A stretch of 64,000 nt of DNA from Gnetum montanum (GCA_015680685.1 MNCI01004036.1:725544-789543); one strand, 5' to 3'. Shown: positions 43,978 to 56,664, numbered from the stretch's first letter. A program made the numbers and translations. Notes: generated by a model not told the origin, from the letters alone.

Positions 43978-45990
43978 TGATTTGAATTTTAAACATGCAT
44001 GTGGAAAGTCTTCGTTCTTCATCTTCATATGGATCTGAATTTTGTATGTTTGTGATATGAAGTAACATATTTTGAAAGGTTTTTTGTTTTTTTTTTTCAT
44101 ACTATCTTGCAATGTGCTTTACAATGTCATATTAGCATGTGAAATTTAATGTTGTGGTCACTAATATGTGATTACCAGTTGAGCTACACTTGGGATTCTA
44201 TTTTAGTTTTTTAGAATTTTTGTGTGTATCCTATTGACTATAAGTTTTCAGCTGTGCTAATAATCAAATTGTTTTTGGTTTCAAAAATATCATCGCCCAA
44301 TAGGAAGTTATTGAATCCACTTACATATGGAAAATCTATCTACTATTAGTAACATGTTATAAGCAATTTTTTGGGAGGATTGAACTTTAGGCTTAAATGT
44401 AGTCTTAGTATCTAAAAAGTTAAAAATGGAGTATTTCTTACCATCTTAGATACTATTTTATTAGAATATATTTTCATTGTTTTAGATTTCATTATCAAAA
44501 GTAAATTATTTATTTGTTGTTATTCCTCTTTATTTGCAGGGCACAATTAGCAAGACATGAAATCTTAAGAGTTAAAATAAGTAAATGGCTCATGATTGTG
44601 TGGTACAAATACCGATAACATTGAACATTCTACACTTAAGCAAATTATACATAGATGGGATATTGCAATTGCAAATTTGATTAATTTGCTTGGACTTTTT
44701 TAAAGATGTTTTCACAACTTATAACATGTACATTTCAACTCTTTGATATAGAGGGTTTATAAACATGATAAAATTTCAAATTTGAATCATACTTGAAGCA
44801 CATTCATGTTCTATGTAAGCTCTACCACAACATCATGTTGGCTATATGCTCTCTAGGTTGTGTATAATCAAATGGTTTGTGCTCCAAGATTGTTACATTA
44901 TATTGATGTGACATTGTTGTACTTAAGTTCCATGATATTATCCTATTGGCTACATGTCCTAGAGTATATATTGTCAAATAGTATTGAGTTCCAACATGTT
45001 ACCACATTTGCCATTATCATGGCAAGGTCATCGTTTGGAAAATGTTAAAGGTACCTACTAGTAACTATGTAGCCCAAATAAAGCAAAACTTGAATGAAAA
45101 TAAAATTCATAAAAGTTAGAAAAAATAAAAAATGAAATAGAAGAAAAATCTACATTTTCAATTGCTACAAATGCTTTTATAACTAAAGTGGATTTAAATT
45201 TTTGTTAAACACCTCTTTTTTTTTTTAAATTAACTATTGCAAATGTTAATGTGTAAGCATGAGATCTAAAACTCAATATTGTTTAAAACATGAAAATTTT
45301 CATTTCAGCTATGTTTAAATAGGTATTCATAGTTTGAAATGCCTAGGGTACACCTTGGTATTACAAAGAAGTTATCTTTGTACCATGAAATGTTAAATAC
45401 CATCATAGTAGTTATCTTCGTACCATGAAATGTTAAATACCAATTCAACACAATGGTTTACTTGTAAATATAAAAGTTGATTAAGCAACAAAATTAGTTA
45501 GTTCACCCATTTGTTCATAGATTTTTTTAAAAATAGTCAAGTGTAAAGCTGCAGATGTGCAGAATCCAAGTTTGAGGCCCACAATGCACTTACTTGTTCC
45601 TGGGAGCTCTAAAATTAGTTTGGTCTCAAAGCTGTGTGAATCGTAGATTTATTTTATTTGTACCATTTCCTATATATGTATATATAAGATGAGATTTGAA
45701 AACATAATAATAATGGTTTTAAATTTACTGATATTCATAATTACTTGCCAACATGATATTTATGATAAAATCAAGGAACAAAGAAGCTGAATATGTTACC
45801 TAGGACATTTTTGAACATCTATTTTGAGTCTTTTGTTTTTATTAATTGTAAGCATTCATGATCTTCAATATGCAATGAGTTAAATGAATCATGTTGGTTT
45901 GTTTTCTACATAATGTTAATACGAATGTGTAATGTAAGTAATATTTTAACATATTTTGTAATTTAGTAATTAAAGCTATGTACTTTGAAT
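43978..45990. other. AT-rich noncoding DNA
   Basis: No domain-bearing frames. A short imperfect tandem duplication at about 45373-45455 repeats 'gtaccatgaaatgttaaata'. Confidence 0.45.
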
Positions 45991-46140
45991 AGGGGTTGTT
46001 AGCTAGTTGGTTAGCTCTCATAGCTTTACAGTCATAGGTGTTAAGTTCAAAGCCTAATATTAGCATCTCCTTTGCACTTGCTACACACTTGCTTTGTTGC
46101 TAGCCTAGAGACATGTCCTAGGTAGACCTGACCTTCCCTC
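45991..46140 (+). repeat. tRNA-derived SINE
   Basis: GTTAGCTAGTTGGTTAGCTC (about 46000-46019) is a good pol III A box context and AAGTTCAAAGCC (about 46043) a B box, spaced about 35 nt as in tRNA-derived SINEs. The tail 'tgacctt' lies near 46129. Different body from the family at 46950-47084. Confidence 0.6.
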
Positions 46141-46949
46141 CAAAAACTAAAGCTATGTGCTCTGTTTGTTTTTTATTTAATGCAAAAATACAAAACCAAA
46201 TCCTTTCTTATTTTATGAATTGATGGGTAGATGTACTTGATCATGGTCCCAATTCATCCTTATTTTTCATAATTTATTCATTTTTATGATTGGGGAATGA
46301 CTTTTTATTATCCCCTAATATTACCTTGATCGCTTTTTATAAATACAAAGGGCATACCATGATATAATGCTTTTGTGCATAGAAGAATCATGACTTGAGT
46401 GCAAATTTTTCTAGCTTTCATTTCCCCCTGTTTACAACTTTTCATCTTCTCATATTTAGCTATCCAAACTAAGTTCAATATGCAATAAATTCTCATCATT
46501 GTTCTCTCATTAGTCATCAACAATTGCCAACTTGATCAATCATTCATCAAGGTCTACAACAGTCATCATCATCAACTCATCAAAAATCTTAGCATTTGCT
46601 ACAATCAACTTGACTCAATTTAGTTTTAGACTTCCTTCATCAAGGAGTTCAAAAGTCATGAATATCAATCAATCCAATTCCATTCAAAATCACTTCACCC
46701 TATTTGAATTCATCATCAAGACTAGTAGACAGCCTTGGACAATTTCAAAGATTCAAGTTGCATTAAAATTGAAAATTTAAAAACATCATAATTTGAGTTT
46801 TTTCTTTTCCCATAACTTGAGATCATCTCAGTGATGAACCATATGAGTTATGTTCACTAAATTTGATCAAACAAAACTTGTGGTCCTTATCAAAAGAATA
46901 AGTTAGAAGTATTACGACTTGTGGGATCATTGTGGTTTATTTGTGGAAT
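46141..46949. other. AT-rich noncoding DNA
   Basis: 'catcatc' and 'catcaa' words recur between 46515 and 46720. Two open frames (46308-46523 minus, 46532-46780 plus) lack recognisable domains and are not annotated. Confidence 0.4.
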
Positions 46950-47084
46950 CTTCAATTTGGATATTGGAACTCTGAAATAATTGTAATATAGGTACATCCG
47001 AAAATATATAGTCCAATTAGAACTTTATAACTCAACATTACCTCCTAGAATCAAACCCATGACTTGGAGCTTTCAAATCAAGGG
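46950..47084 (-). repeat. tRNA-derived SINE, body part, split by element 3
   Basis: Minus strand: B box in TCATGGGTTTGATTCTAGG (47063-47045 region), followed by the family body 'taatgttgagttataaag' and 'ggatgtacctatattac'. The A-box end of the same SINE is at 56031-56064, on the far side of element 3 and its AAGGG duplication. Related copies: 38460-38700, 57780-57880 (+), 58090-58200 (-). Confidence 0.7.
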
Positions 47085-47990
47085 TGATGAGTCACGATAT
47101 CAGATCCCCAATATCGGACCCTTGATATCAGGCCCTCGATATCGGATATGCGATATCAGAGATGGTGAAGCGATATTGAACATGCGATGTCGGAACTTGT
47201 CTCGTTGGCTATAAATAGGAGACATGGGCACTTGGTTTGGTATTAGTTTAGTCCCTTAGCTGAAGTCTTGTAGTTTTTCCTTTCCAGAGTTAGAATTATT
47301 TTTGAGTGCCTGTAGTAGGAGTCATAAAGTGAATGGATCTTTATTCAAGCATTGTGTACTTGAGCACACCTTGTGTTCAGAAATAAAGACAAACTTTGTG
47401 ATAAATCTTGCAACATTCAGAATAGCTTAATTATTGCATTTAATGTAATTTACTATTATTTGATGCTCTCATTAGTTAATCAATGTTATTTCTATTGAAC
47501 TGTTAATTATCAACGAATTAGCACACTCAGCACGACCACTCCGAGCATACGTGAGAACACTTGGTAACCCAGTAACGAATAGCATTCGGTAATCCCAGTA
47601 GTGTTACACTAGTTTAGGATGTGTTCGGAGAGTGGGAATGGGTGTTGGTGTTAGGACTAGTTATAGAATAGTTAATTAGTTAAATTAAATTAGTTATTAA
47701 ATTNGTAGTTATAGAATAGTTAATTAGTTAAATTAAATTAGTTATTAAATTACCTCATTTCTCTCTTTTAAGCATTAAGAACATAAAACATAAAATAATA
47801 AAAATCACATACCTTGAGTTTACTTAACCATACAATTGAGCCTTACAAGTAAGCTTGGGAAGACAACGATCGCATAACTCATCCTTGTTTTGTGTAGGTG
47901 CATAAGCACTGAATCCTTGGAGTTCAACTAGATCACACGTGAACGCTCGTATTTGTATGGTTGGGCGTAGGGGTACCTCGCTACTCATCA
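47085..47990 (+). repeat. 5' LTR of element 3
   Basis: TGATGAGTCACGATATC to CTACTCATCA. GATATC-type palindromes at 47097-47180, TATA in GGCTATAAATAGG (near 47208-47220), an AATAAA near 47381 (AGAAATAAAGAC). Contains the 46-bp assembly duplication around N 47704, which inflates its length relative to the 3' copy. Confidence 0.95.
47658..47751. other. Assembly join: 46-bp repeat around N at 47704
   Basis: 47658-47703 equals 47706-47751. The 3' LTR of the same element has the segment once (near 55740-55790), which supports an artefact. Confidence 0.9.
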
Positions 47991-47991
47991 T

Positions 47992-48009
47992 TGATACCAT
48001 TGTCAAGGA
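47992..48009 (+). promoter_or_regulatory. Primer binding site, tRNA-Asp type
   Basis: TGATACCATTGTCAAGGA one base after the 5' LTR. Compared with the Athila tRNA-Asp site TGGCGCCGTTGCCGGGGA, the differences are all G-to-A or C-to-T. Confidence 0.75.
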
Positions 48010-48126
48010 TTTTGTTGTTTGTGTGCTGATTAGAACTTAGGAAATCCTTTCATCGTTGGAACGAACCCTTAGAGTTAACTATACTACAATCACTAGAAAA
48101 GGGTATCGCATACTAAATAATCAATC

Positions 48127-50660
48127 ATGTCTCCTTCTTTTTATGAGAGTGCTTCATCGACTAGGTTCGACACCATGAACAATCAAAGGTGGAGTGCACA
48201 TGATGATCTGCTAGTGCCCCAACAGTTTCACTTGGTATACACTCATCCTGATGAGTATACACCAGACTTTACCTTTATCCTCCACCAGGATGAACAACTA
48301 CAATGGTATGATTTAGAAGGTAACATAATGTTACCTCCCGATCACTTAATCCCAAGCATGCTTCTTCGTGCTCTTACATGAATAAGTATGTAGCACTTAT
48401 AGTTAGAGTACATTGTGCATGAACACGATTTGAGGGATTATCAACCCATGGAGGCACAACGCCAAAGGGATCTACAATAGGAGAGATATTATGAATCCAT
48501 GAAGGGGAAGTTGTCTTAGGATGTCCCATATGTCCTAAGTGAAAACGAGGATGGTGAACTTGTCTCAGGAGGTTTTCCACAAAACAACATTCCTCTTGTT
48601 GACTTCGGTCAAGGAGTTGTGTACTAGAATCCTCACTCAACTATCCACAATCCAGGTTCTGGTACCAATGGACACAAAGGGTCCATAAAAGAAACATGAG
48701 TGCATGACAATGATGGACATTCCGATCGTAACCGCGACCAAGGCTGTGATCACCAAAGAGAAGGTGACAAGTGCTATCATGATGCCAATCCTCCTTTCTC
48801 TTCACTTTCATCATCTCCTTCCCCCTCTCCTTTGAGATCTAAATGCAGTCATAAAGGGAAAGACCATGAGGAATATGGTAAGAAAAATAGAAATCATCGA
48901 CAAAACAATCGGAAAAGGGGATGAGGGCATTTTAGAGAGACACATCACAAAAGAAGGGAGAGTAGGCAACAACATAGGCATCATAGACACCATAGATAGT
49001 ACGATCACGATGAACCCCTACTCGTCACCTGAAGCATGTTAGATATAATAGAGGCCGTTAGGATTCCAACAAGGCACCAGAAGGATAATAGGATAAAAGA
49101 CTAGACATGAATGACATCCCATGATTTGAAGGGGGATACAATGCTGATCCTCAAAACCATCTACAAGCATTCCATGATGCATGTGCCTTGCAAAATATAG
49201 AAAACAAGTGGCAAAAGCTAAAGTTGTTTCCACGGACACTAATCAAGGAAGCGGAAAGTTGGTACTAGTCCTTAGAACTAGAATCCATTCGTCGATGGAG
49301 TACCATGTTAGAGCTATTCAACGATAAGTATTAAATGTACTCTCGAGTGTCCAACCTACGTAAGAAAATCCAAGGATGGAAACAAGGAGGACATGAACCC
49401 TTGGATGCTACCATGGGCCGATATTATACATTATTACATCATTGCCCTAGCCATGGTTACTCGTAGAAGGAACAACTACGCCATCTTGTAGATGGGCTTA
49501 GGTACCAAATGCCAAGAACCCTTGGGACTTATACCCAAGGAAGGCTATTTGAGCTGAGAGCCCATCAAATACAAAGATTGTTAGAGCAAGTTGCCAAGGA
49601 GGAAGGCGAGTTGAGAAAAAGAGAAAGTGCGGAAGAGTACAACAAAGATCCTTCCTTTCGAAAGAAGGAAATTAGATTTTGCGAAGATGAGGAAGAGTCA
49701 CCACTTAAAGAGATAATGAATAGAAAGACTTTGCCTATTCAAAAATTTGCATCAGAAGTATCGACAAAGGTAGACCAAATGTGGAACTCCCTAGATGACG
49801 AATTTCAAACTGTCCTAAAAATAGTAGAAGAGTCTAGAGAACCAAGTAGTGACTGAGAGAGAAGGAAAAAGAAAGAAGCTGAGTATGCACATAACAAAGG
49901 TAAGGGCAAAGTTGCCATCATTGAAGAGGTTGTGGATTCAAACACAGATAATGATGATGGATGTGAGATTTGCCAATATGACCATCCTAAGGGATGTGTC
50001 CCAATGGTGTGACATCTCTAACAGTCTGGGATGTATGCACTAAACCCATGATTAAATAGACAACAAACACCCAAAAGGGTATCTTATCCTTAATGTAACC
50101 CAAGGCAGTTCCACCAACCCTTGACATATTATCCAAGTGGAGCTCCACCACAACCAAATGCATAGTATCAACAATGGAAACATCCACAATCATGGGGAAT
50201 GCCACCACCACATCAACTGTACCCTTACCATCAACCTAACCCATACGGGTATTATGTTCAGTAGCCGATCTCTTCACATGACTCTACTAATTACGTTACT
50301 TTTCAACTGCACTACCAAGCCCCCAAGTACTATAGAACTTCTTCTCCTCAGGGTGACGTTTCACATATGTGCTATCCCTCTCATATGTCTACATCTCTTC
50401 CACCCTCAGCTCCATTACCACTTGCTCCAACTATGCAGGGTGAGCTTCCTGCACAGTCGCAACAACCTAATGCTACAAGGACTATCAATTCTCAACCTAC
50501 TGTTGGTTTGGATAACCGATCAAAGAAGAGATATTTCTTTAAAACCAATAGTTCAACCAAGTCCTTACAACCACAAGTGACTAATGATCCAAATGCTTCA
50601 TCATCATTTGAATCTTTGGAGCTTCCTTCGAACCAAAAACCACACCCAATGCACATGTCA
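48127..50660 (+). pseudogene. Gag of element 3
   Basis: ATG at 48127 opens 84 codons including FTFILHQDEQLQWYDLEGN, a region shared with element 2. A Ser/Pro-rich and strongly basic, His/Arg-rich stretch follows (48700-48990, with HRHHRHHR). The gag domain lies at about 49100-49560 (KLKLFPRTLIKEAESW; YTQGRLFELRAHQIQRLLEQ). A charged helical part runs to 49860 and a Pro/Gln-rich tail to 50660. Stops include TAG at 49266-49268, where element 1 keeps CAG. Gag would form the particle; the basic tract may bind RNA. Confidence 0.75.
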
Positions 50661-50689
50661 TGTTAACTCACATCATCACTGATTGGATT

Positions 50690-51253
50690 AAAGCTGGCCA
50701 TCTTCCTAGGAAATTCTCTAATCCTAGAAGTCCTCTTATTTATTTGCAAATTTCTGGAAATGAGCCTTGCAAAGCTCTTTTGGATTCAGGTTCGAGTGTA
50801 AATTTGATCTCCCAGGAAATGTATAAAGCCTAGAACTTGCCTCCACTAAAGAAGAGTAACATCCATTTAGAGTTGGTCGACCAGTCCATCACTGTTCCAT
50901 TAGGACTAGTGGAAGGCATTGTCACCATTGTCTATGGGTGGTTGTATCCAGCCAATTTCCTAGTGATCCAAGTCAACAACTGTAAAGGGCACTTCCCAAT
51001 CATAATGGGAAAAGCATGGCTAAGTACGATTGATGCGCACCTAGGAATATGTGATCTTTCCCTAGAGATATCAAAAGAAAATATGTTTGGAAAGATCGAG
51101 AAGAAGAAAGTTCCATGCATCACATATAGTGACATAGGGTGGAACTATGTGCAGAAGTCTTGGTTTGTACAATGCTTAACATTGCTTGCAAGCAACGAGT
51201 GTGCACAAGTGACTGACATACAAAGATTCCTATATGCAGCAACCACAAGATAG
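50690..51253 (+). pseudogene. Aspartic protease of element 3 (active site intact)
   Basis: KALLDSGSSVNLISQEMYKA near 50770-50830 keeps the catalytic D-S/T-G triad that elements 1 and 2 have lost. A stop (TAG, near 50832) follows. The frame then continues as a 138-codon open stretch with HFPIIMGKAWLSTID and the linker to RT. Cleaves Gag-Pol in functional relatives. Confidence 0.8.
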
Positions 51254-51463
51254 GAAGACACCCAGTGGCTGACAGTTGACCAAGAGAGTAATTCAACTAT
51301 ATGTATGGAACCAACTGAGAGCTTGACTTGTGCCTATATTGATAGCATAGATGCATTAGAGCAAGTCCATTGCCAACTTCCAAGTACTGACACCAAAAAT
51401 ATCAATTGGGAGAAGTTGAAAATCCCTAATGAGTTTAACTAAGAGCCCCTTGAATTAAAATCA

Positions 51464-52925
51464 TTGCCCATCGGTATGGAGTATACATTTCTCAAGAATG
51501 GAAAATTGGTAATCATTAATGCTAAGCTCACTCTTCAACAAAAAGAAAAACTGCTGAAGATGGTAAAAAAATGGTCAAATTCCTTTTCTTGGTCATATCC
51601 TAAATTAACCAGAATAGATTCTAGGATATGTCAACATAGAATCTACATTGACCCCTCTATGAAGCCTCGACGACAACTACAAAGACAACTGAACCCAAAG
51701 CTTAAGTAAGTTGTTAAAGAAGAAATTGAACAACTACTAAAGGCTAGGGTCATCTATCCCATTACTGACAGTGAATGTGTTAGTCCATTAGTCATTATGC
51801 CTAAAAAGGTGGTAAATGGAGGGTGTGTATAGACTTTAGGCTATTAAACATGACAACATTTAAAGACCATTTTCCATTGCCATTTGTTAACAAAGTTTTA
51901 GATACCATTGCGGGACATTATTATTATAGTTTTCTATATGGTTACAGTGGGTACAATCAAATTCAAATAGCATCAAAAGACCAAGCCAACACTACATTCA
52001 CGAGTCCTTGGGGGATGTTTGCATATAGGTAGATGTCGTTTGGCTTGTGCAATGCTCTAGCAACATTTCAACAGTTGGTTCTCAATATATTTTAGCAGCA
52101 AATTGGGAATGATGTGGAGGTTTTTATGGATGATTTCTGCACCTACGGAGGGACTTTGAACAAACATTGGACCGGTTAGAGCAAGTATTGAAACGATGTA
52201 TTGAAACCAACCTAAGGCTCAATTGGCAAAAAAGCCACTTAATGGTCCAAGAAGGCATCGTATTAGGGCATAAAATTTCACAAACAGGGATGGAGGTAGA
52301 TCTTGAAAAAATTACATTCATCCAAGGAATCACTCGTCAACTTGAAACTATAAAAGATGTTTGATCATTCCTTGGACATACTGGCTATTATAGACGTTTC
52401 ATTGAGAATTTTTCAAAGATTGCAAAACCATTGGTAGAATTAACGAAGAAGGATGTACCCTTTGAATGGACTATGGAATGTGAGCTAACTTTTCAAACCT
52501 TGAAATAGAAGCTCATAGAAATACCCATTCTACAAGCTCTTGACTGGTCCAGACTATTCCATATAATGACTGATGCATCCAATTTTGCTTTAGAATTCGT
52601 ACTTACATAGTTAGATGATCAAAAACATCCCTATTACATTCACTGTGCAACTCGAAGTATTGCTGGTGCACAACTCAACTATACCACAATAGAAAAAGAG
52701 TTAATGGTTGTGGTGTTTGCACTAGAAAAATTTAGGCACTATGTATTAGGCTATAAGGCATTTGTACACATGAATCATAGTATGATTTGGTTCTTTATAA
52801 ATAAACCAATGATGAGCCCTCGCATCATACAATGGCTCATAATCTTGCAAGAGTTCAATCTTACAATGGTCGATTGTAAAGGCATCGAGAATGTTGTTGC
52901 CGATCATTTATCTCAATTGCGATGA
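51464..52925 (+). pseudogene. Reverse transcriptase and RNase H of element 3
   Basis: GVxLxH-like region near 51640, then RVIYPITDSECVSPLVIMPKK. A one-base frameshift lies near 51809. FKDHFPLPFVNKVLD, FLYGYSGYNQIQIA and TFTSPWGMFAYR follow (51850-52032). LCNALATFQ lies near 52048-52075 and the catalytic box VFMDDFCTYG near 52119-52148, with both Asp kept. Connection region [14 protein letters not shown] near 52374. RNase H includes IMTDASNFALEF near 52564-52600 and LEKFRHYVLGYKAF near 52720-52765, ending in LSQLR. The DGYSGYNQI wording is typical of the Athila/Tat branch. Confidence 0.88.
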
Positions 52926-53139
52926 GATAACAAAGAGGATGAATACCCAATTTTTGATTATTTCCTTGATGAACTCCTCTTTTCAGGTGTAATAAATAAT
53001 CAATCACCCATAGATACAAACTGGTATAGGAGCATTCTTACTTATCTTCTCATGCAAGAAACACCACAAGGGCTGGACGTTAAAAAGAAACAATAGTTTC
53101 TCCATCCAGTTAAAAATTTCATGGAAATGAATGAACACC

Positions 53140-53760
53140 TTTACAAGGTATGTTCCGATGGCTTGGTTTGATGGTGTGTTCCTGACACAGATCAATTGCA
53201 AGTTCTCCAAGATACTCATGAGGGCCGTTGTGGGGGTCATTATGCTGGGAGATGAACAACCATTAAAATCTTGCTTGTAGGATATTATTGGTCTACATTA
53301 TTTTGGGATGCCCATCATTTTGTCCAATTTTGTGAGTGTTGCCAATGTGATGGGGGAATGATTGCTAAAATGGAGGGTCCACAATAATAGATTCAACCCT
53401 TAGAACCCTTCGACATATGGGGTATTGATTTTATGGGGCCTATTACACTGATGTCTAATGGAAAAGTATACATTGTTGTTGTTGTTGACTATTTTAGAAA
53501 GTTGGTAGAAGCAGCCACTGTTACCAACTATACATCATCTATCACTGCACGATTTGTTCAACAACAAATCATGAACAAGTTTGGTGTGCCTCGTGCACTT
53601 ATTTCTTATAATGGTACACATTTTACATGTGCGAATTTTTGGAAGTTGATGCAACGCTTAGGAGTTGACCATAAACTAACTACACCATATCATCCTTAAG
53701 TGAATGGTCAAACCGAAATCATCAATAGGGAAATCATTCCATAAAATTTTCTCTTGGGTA
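53140..53760 (+). pseudogene. Integrase of element 3, C-terminally truncated
   Basis: Zinc-binding region near 53215-53350 (CGGHYAGR; CECCQCD). Core: GIDFMGPITLMSNGKVYIVV (first Asp, near 53422), ALISYNGTHF near 53596-53625 (second Asp replaced by Tyr) and Glu in NGQTEIINREI near 53704-53740. Homology stops near 53760, and the following sequence matches the noncoding region near 9700 of element 1. The integrase C-terminal domain is therefore deleted. Confidence 0.82.
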
Positions 53761-55210
53761 CTTGGATGTTTTTCATAGAATTTTTGTCATTCCATTGCCA
53801 ACTAATATTAGGAAGTTAAATAAATCAAATAAGTCTTTGCATGGTGTGGTTCTCACTCAAAAAAAAAAAAAAAGAAGAACTGGTCGGAATTCAAAGCACA
53901 CCCCTTAGACATAATCAAAGAAAATGGGCTACAAGCACTAGTTATGGCATTGGAAAGACATGCTACTCATGCTGAAAGTTTTCCTCTAACGAAGGCCCTT
54001 TCTCACTTCTTGCTTCTCTATTCTTCTCTTTTTGGAATGGTGGTTGCTCTGTGAAAGCATTCTTGTTGCTTCAGGAGGATGGGTTGGTCAAGTGTGTTGA
54101 TGCGAGGTCACTGGATGTGGTTAGTTTTAATCTAGATTTTGGCTGAATTATATTAAGTTACCTTAACCAGATACTACACAAGGGACTTTACATAACCTTG
54201 ATTTTAGGATTCCATTCCATTCTCTCTTCTCTTTCCATATTTCTTCTCATATTCTACCTCATTGCCAATTTTATGATTAGTCTGTATCCTGGTCAGTGCA
54301 TTGTTAGTCTTTGGTAAATTCTTATGGGTGAACTCTTAACTATTGTTTCCATATGTCATTCCTAGAGCCTATGGACTCTTTGGTTTGTGGGTTTGCCAGG
54401 GCATAAAGGGCATGAGCCTGCTTTGGGGAGGACCTACTGGCATTCCTTTTTGTGCAATTATTAAGCTCTTTTCCTTAAAAAATCTCTTGCAATCAATTAT
54501 TTTTCATTTCACCCCATCCATGACATCCATTTTTGTTTTTCTCTTCCCCTCTATGCATTTTTATTGGCTTCACCATTGTTATTCCTCTTATCTTTCTTTT
54601 TCTTTCATTTTCCATCCTATTGCTACTAGAGGTTCACTCTTAGTCGTGGGGGCCTATCACAAATTTTTTCATTACTTATCTTACCCCTACACCTTAGGTA
54701 GTTATCACTTACAAACCTCTAACCCAGTATTTGCCATACCCACAACCTAGCCAATGAGCTTCATATCGAGGCAAGGTATCAACTACATTATATCCTATAT
54801 ATCCTTGCTAATTCATAATTATGTTGTGTGTGTAGATGGTGATCACCTGAAAAATGGACTAAGATAAGAGGAAGCACTTAGGATGGACTGGAGTTGGAGC
54901 ATTTACGTAAGGAATATGCTTAATCATGTGGCCATGGATGAAGAGCGATGTGCACATTTTCAACATCTACAACAACATGCGTTATTTTCTTTTCTCTCTC
55001 TCTCTTCAAGCTGTCAAATGAGGGCCTGGATGTCATCTATGTACAGTGTTCACCACAATGGTTATGAACACCAATGTAGTAATATGTTTGTCGATCCATT
55101 CACCAGGCATTTTGAGTCTATCATTCATGTCACTGTCAGTTGTCATTCAGTCAATAATCCCATACCTTTCCAATATTTTGTAAGGAACTTGAGGATGAGT
55201 TTTCATTCAG
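53761..55210 (+). other. Element 3 noncoding region
   Basis: Block homology with 9700-11050 of element 1 and, inverted, with element 2 near 17600-18300. Near 54775-54835 the acceptor region shared by all three elements reads TTGTGTGTGTAG. The open frames 54343-54750 and 54883-55224 are not supported by homology to any domain, although the second overlaps the exon position after the acceptor. Confidence 0.55.
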
Positions 55211-55222
55211 TTGTGGGGGTAT
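55211..55222 (+). promoter_or_regulatory. Polypurine tract of element 3
   Basis: GTTGTGGGGGTA directly before the 3' LTR. Confidence 0.85.
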
Positions 55223-56025
55223 GATGAGTCACAATATCAGGCCCTCGATATCAAATATGCAATATCGGAGATGTCGAAGTGATATTGGACATGCGATGTT
55301 GGACCCTATCTCGTTGGCTATAAATAGGAGACATGGGCACTTGGTTTGGTATTAGTTTAGTACCTTAGCTGAACTCTTGTAGTTTTTCCTTTCCAGTGTT
55401 AAAATTATTTCTGAGTGCTTGCAGTAGGAGTCATAAAGTGAATGGATCTTTATTTGAGCATTGTGGACCTAAGCACACCTTATGTTCAGAAATAAAGACA
55501 AACTTTGTGATAAACCTTGCAACATTAAGAATAGCTTAATTATTGCATTTAATGTTATTTACTGTTATTTGATGCTCTCATTAGTTGGTCAATGTTATTT
55601 CTATTGAATTGTTAATTATCAATGAATTAGCACACTTAGCATGACCACTCCGAGCATACGTGGGAACACTTGGTAACCTAGTAGTGTTACACTAGTTCAG
55701 GATGTGTCTAGAGAGTGGAAATGGATGTTGATGTTAGGACTAGTTAGAGAATAGTTAATTAGTTAAATCAAATTAGTTATTAAATTACCTCATTTATCTC
55801 TTTTAAGCATTAAGAACATAAAACATAAAATAATAAAAATCACATACCTCGAGTTTACTTAACCATACAATTGAGCCTTACAAGTAAGCTTGGGAAGACA
55901 ATGATCACATAACTCATCCTTGTTCTACATAGGTGCATAAGCACTGGATCCTTGAAGTTCGACCGGATCACGTGTGAATGCTCATATTCATATGGTTAGG
56001 TGTAGGGGTACCTCGCCACTCATAA
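55223..56025 (+). repeat. 3' LTR of element 3
   Basis: TGATGAGTCACAATATC to CACTCATAA (last CATCA changed to CATAA). It is 803 bp. Differences from the 5' LTR are mostly transitions, plus the loss of about 33 bp of GATATC array and a 25-bp U5 segment. Confidence 0.95.
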
Positions 56026-56030
56026 AAGGG

Positions 56031-56064
56031 TGTTATCACTAGGCTAACACCTCACTCTTAGTGG
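56031..56064 (-). repeat. A-box end of SINE split by element 3
   Basis: Minus strand GTGAGGTGTTAGCCTAGTG is a pol III A-box context. Together with 46950-47084 it forms one SINE. Confidence 0.65.
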
Positions 56065-56589
56065 AATCCTCAATTTGAATATTTTCTCTATTTTAATAAG
56101 ACCACAAACCCATGGTGCCCTCATGGTTATCTTATGGTATCCTTAATTTATATTTTTTTCTTTATTTTGATAGACCACAACACATGGTCAAATCATGGCT
56201 AAAAGATCATGACTCATGGTGAACCAAATTTTCATTATTCTTCATACATGTTCATCAAAATCATCAAATTTATGGTATCTAAAAGTAAGATAAAAAAAAT
56301 ACATAATAACATAATAGCTGAGTATAGAATAAAGGGTATTACATTAATAAGACACCATTATAAATGTTTTACTTAGATTCTAGGAAACTCCCATGTTTAC
56401 TTAAAGGTGCATATAATCAAATAATTTCAAGTTACAACATTCCCCAATATGAAAATTGAAAATTTTTAACAATGTTTTTCTAAATAATTAAATAATAAAT
56501 AATAGAATTTAATAATAAAAGAAAATTTGCTTAATATTTAAAATAAAACTTATAACAGTAATCTCAAGATAATGAATGGTAATAAAGAA

Positions 56590-56664
56590 GGGTGGGGGTG
56601 TGTGGGGGGTGGGGGGTGGGGTGTGCGATGGGGGCATGTGTGGTGGGGGATGGGGGTGGGTGTG
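56590..56664 (+). repeat. G-run array, potential G-quadruplex
   Basis: About nine runs of three to six G separated by one to several bases (GGGTGGGGGTGTGTGGGGGG and onward). It is the only such tract in the window. Confidence 0.8.

Larger units (their letters stand above)
47085..56025 (+). mobile_element. Element 3: complete Athila-like Ty3/gypsy element
   Basis: LTRs 47085-47990 and 55223-56025, flanked by AAGGG (47080-47084 and 56026-56030). Contains tRNA-Asp-type primer site, gag, protease with intact DSG, RT with FMDD, RNase H, integrase with a missing C-terminal end, a noncoding stretch and a polypurine tract. Frames are broken in places, but this is the best-preserved pol in the window. 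It lacks the env-like ORF of element 2. Confidence 0.95.

Noticed and set aside
44860-45048. Small open frame, 62 codons
   Set aside because: AT-rich random open frame without support.
54343-55224. Open frames of 135 and 113 codons in element 3
   Set aside because: Homologous DNA in element 1 does not preserve the frames, apart from a short open piece near the end; treated as noncoding.
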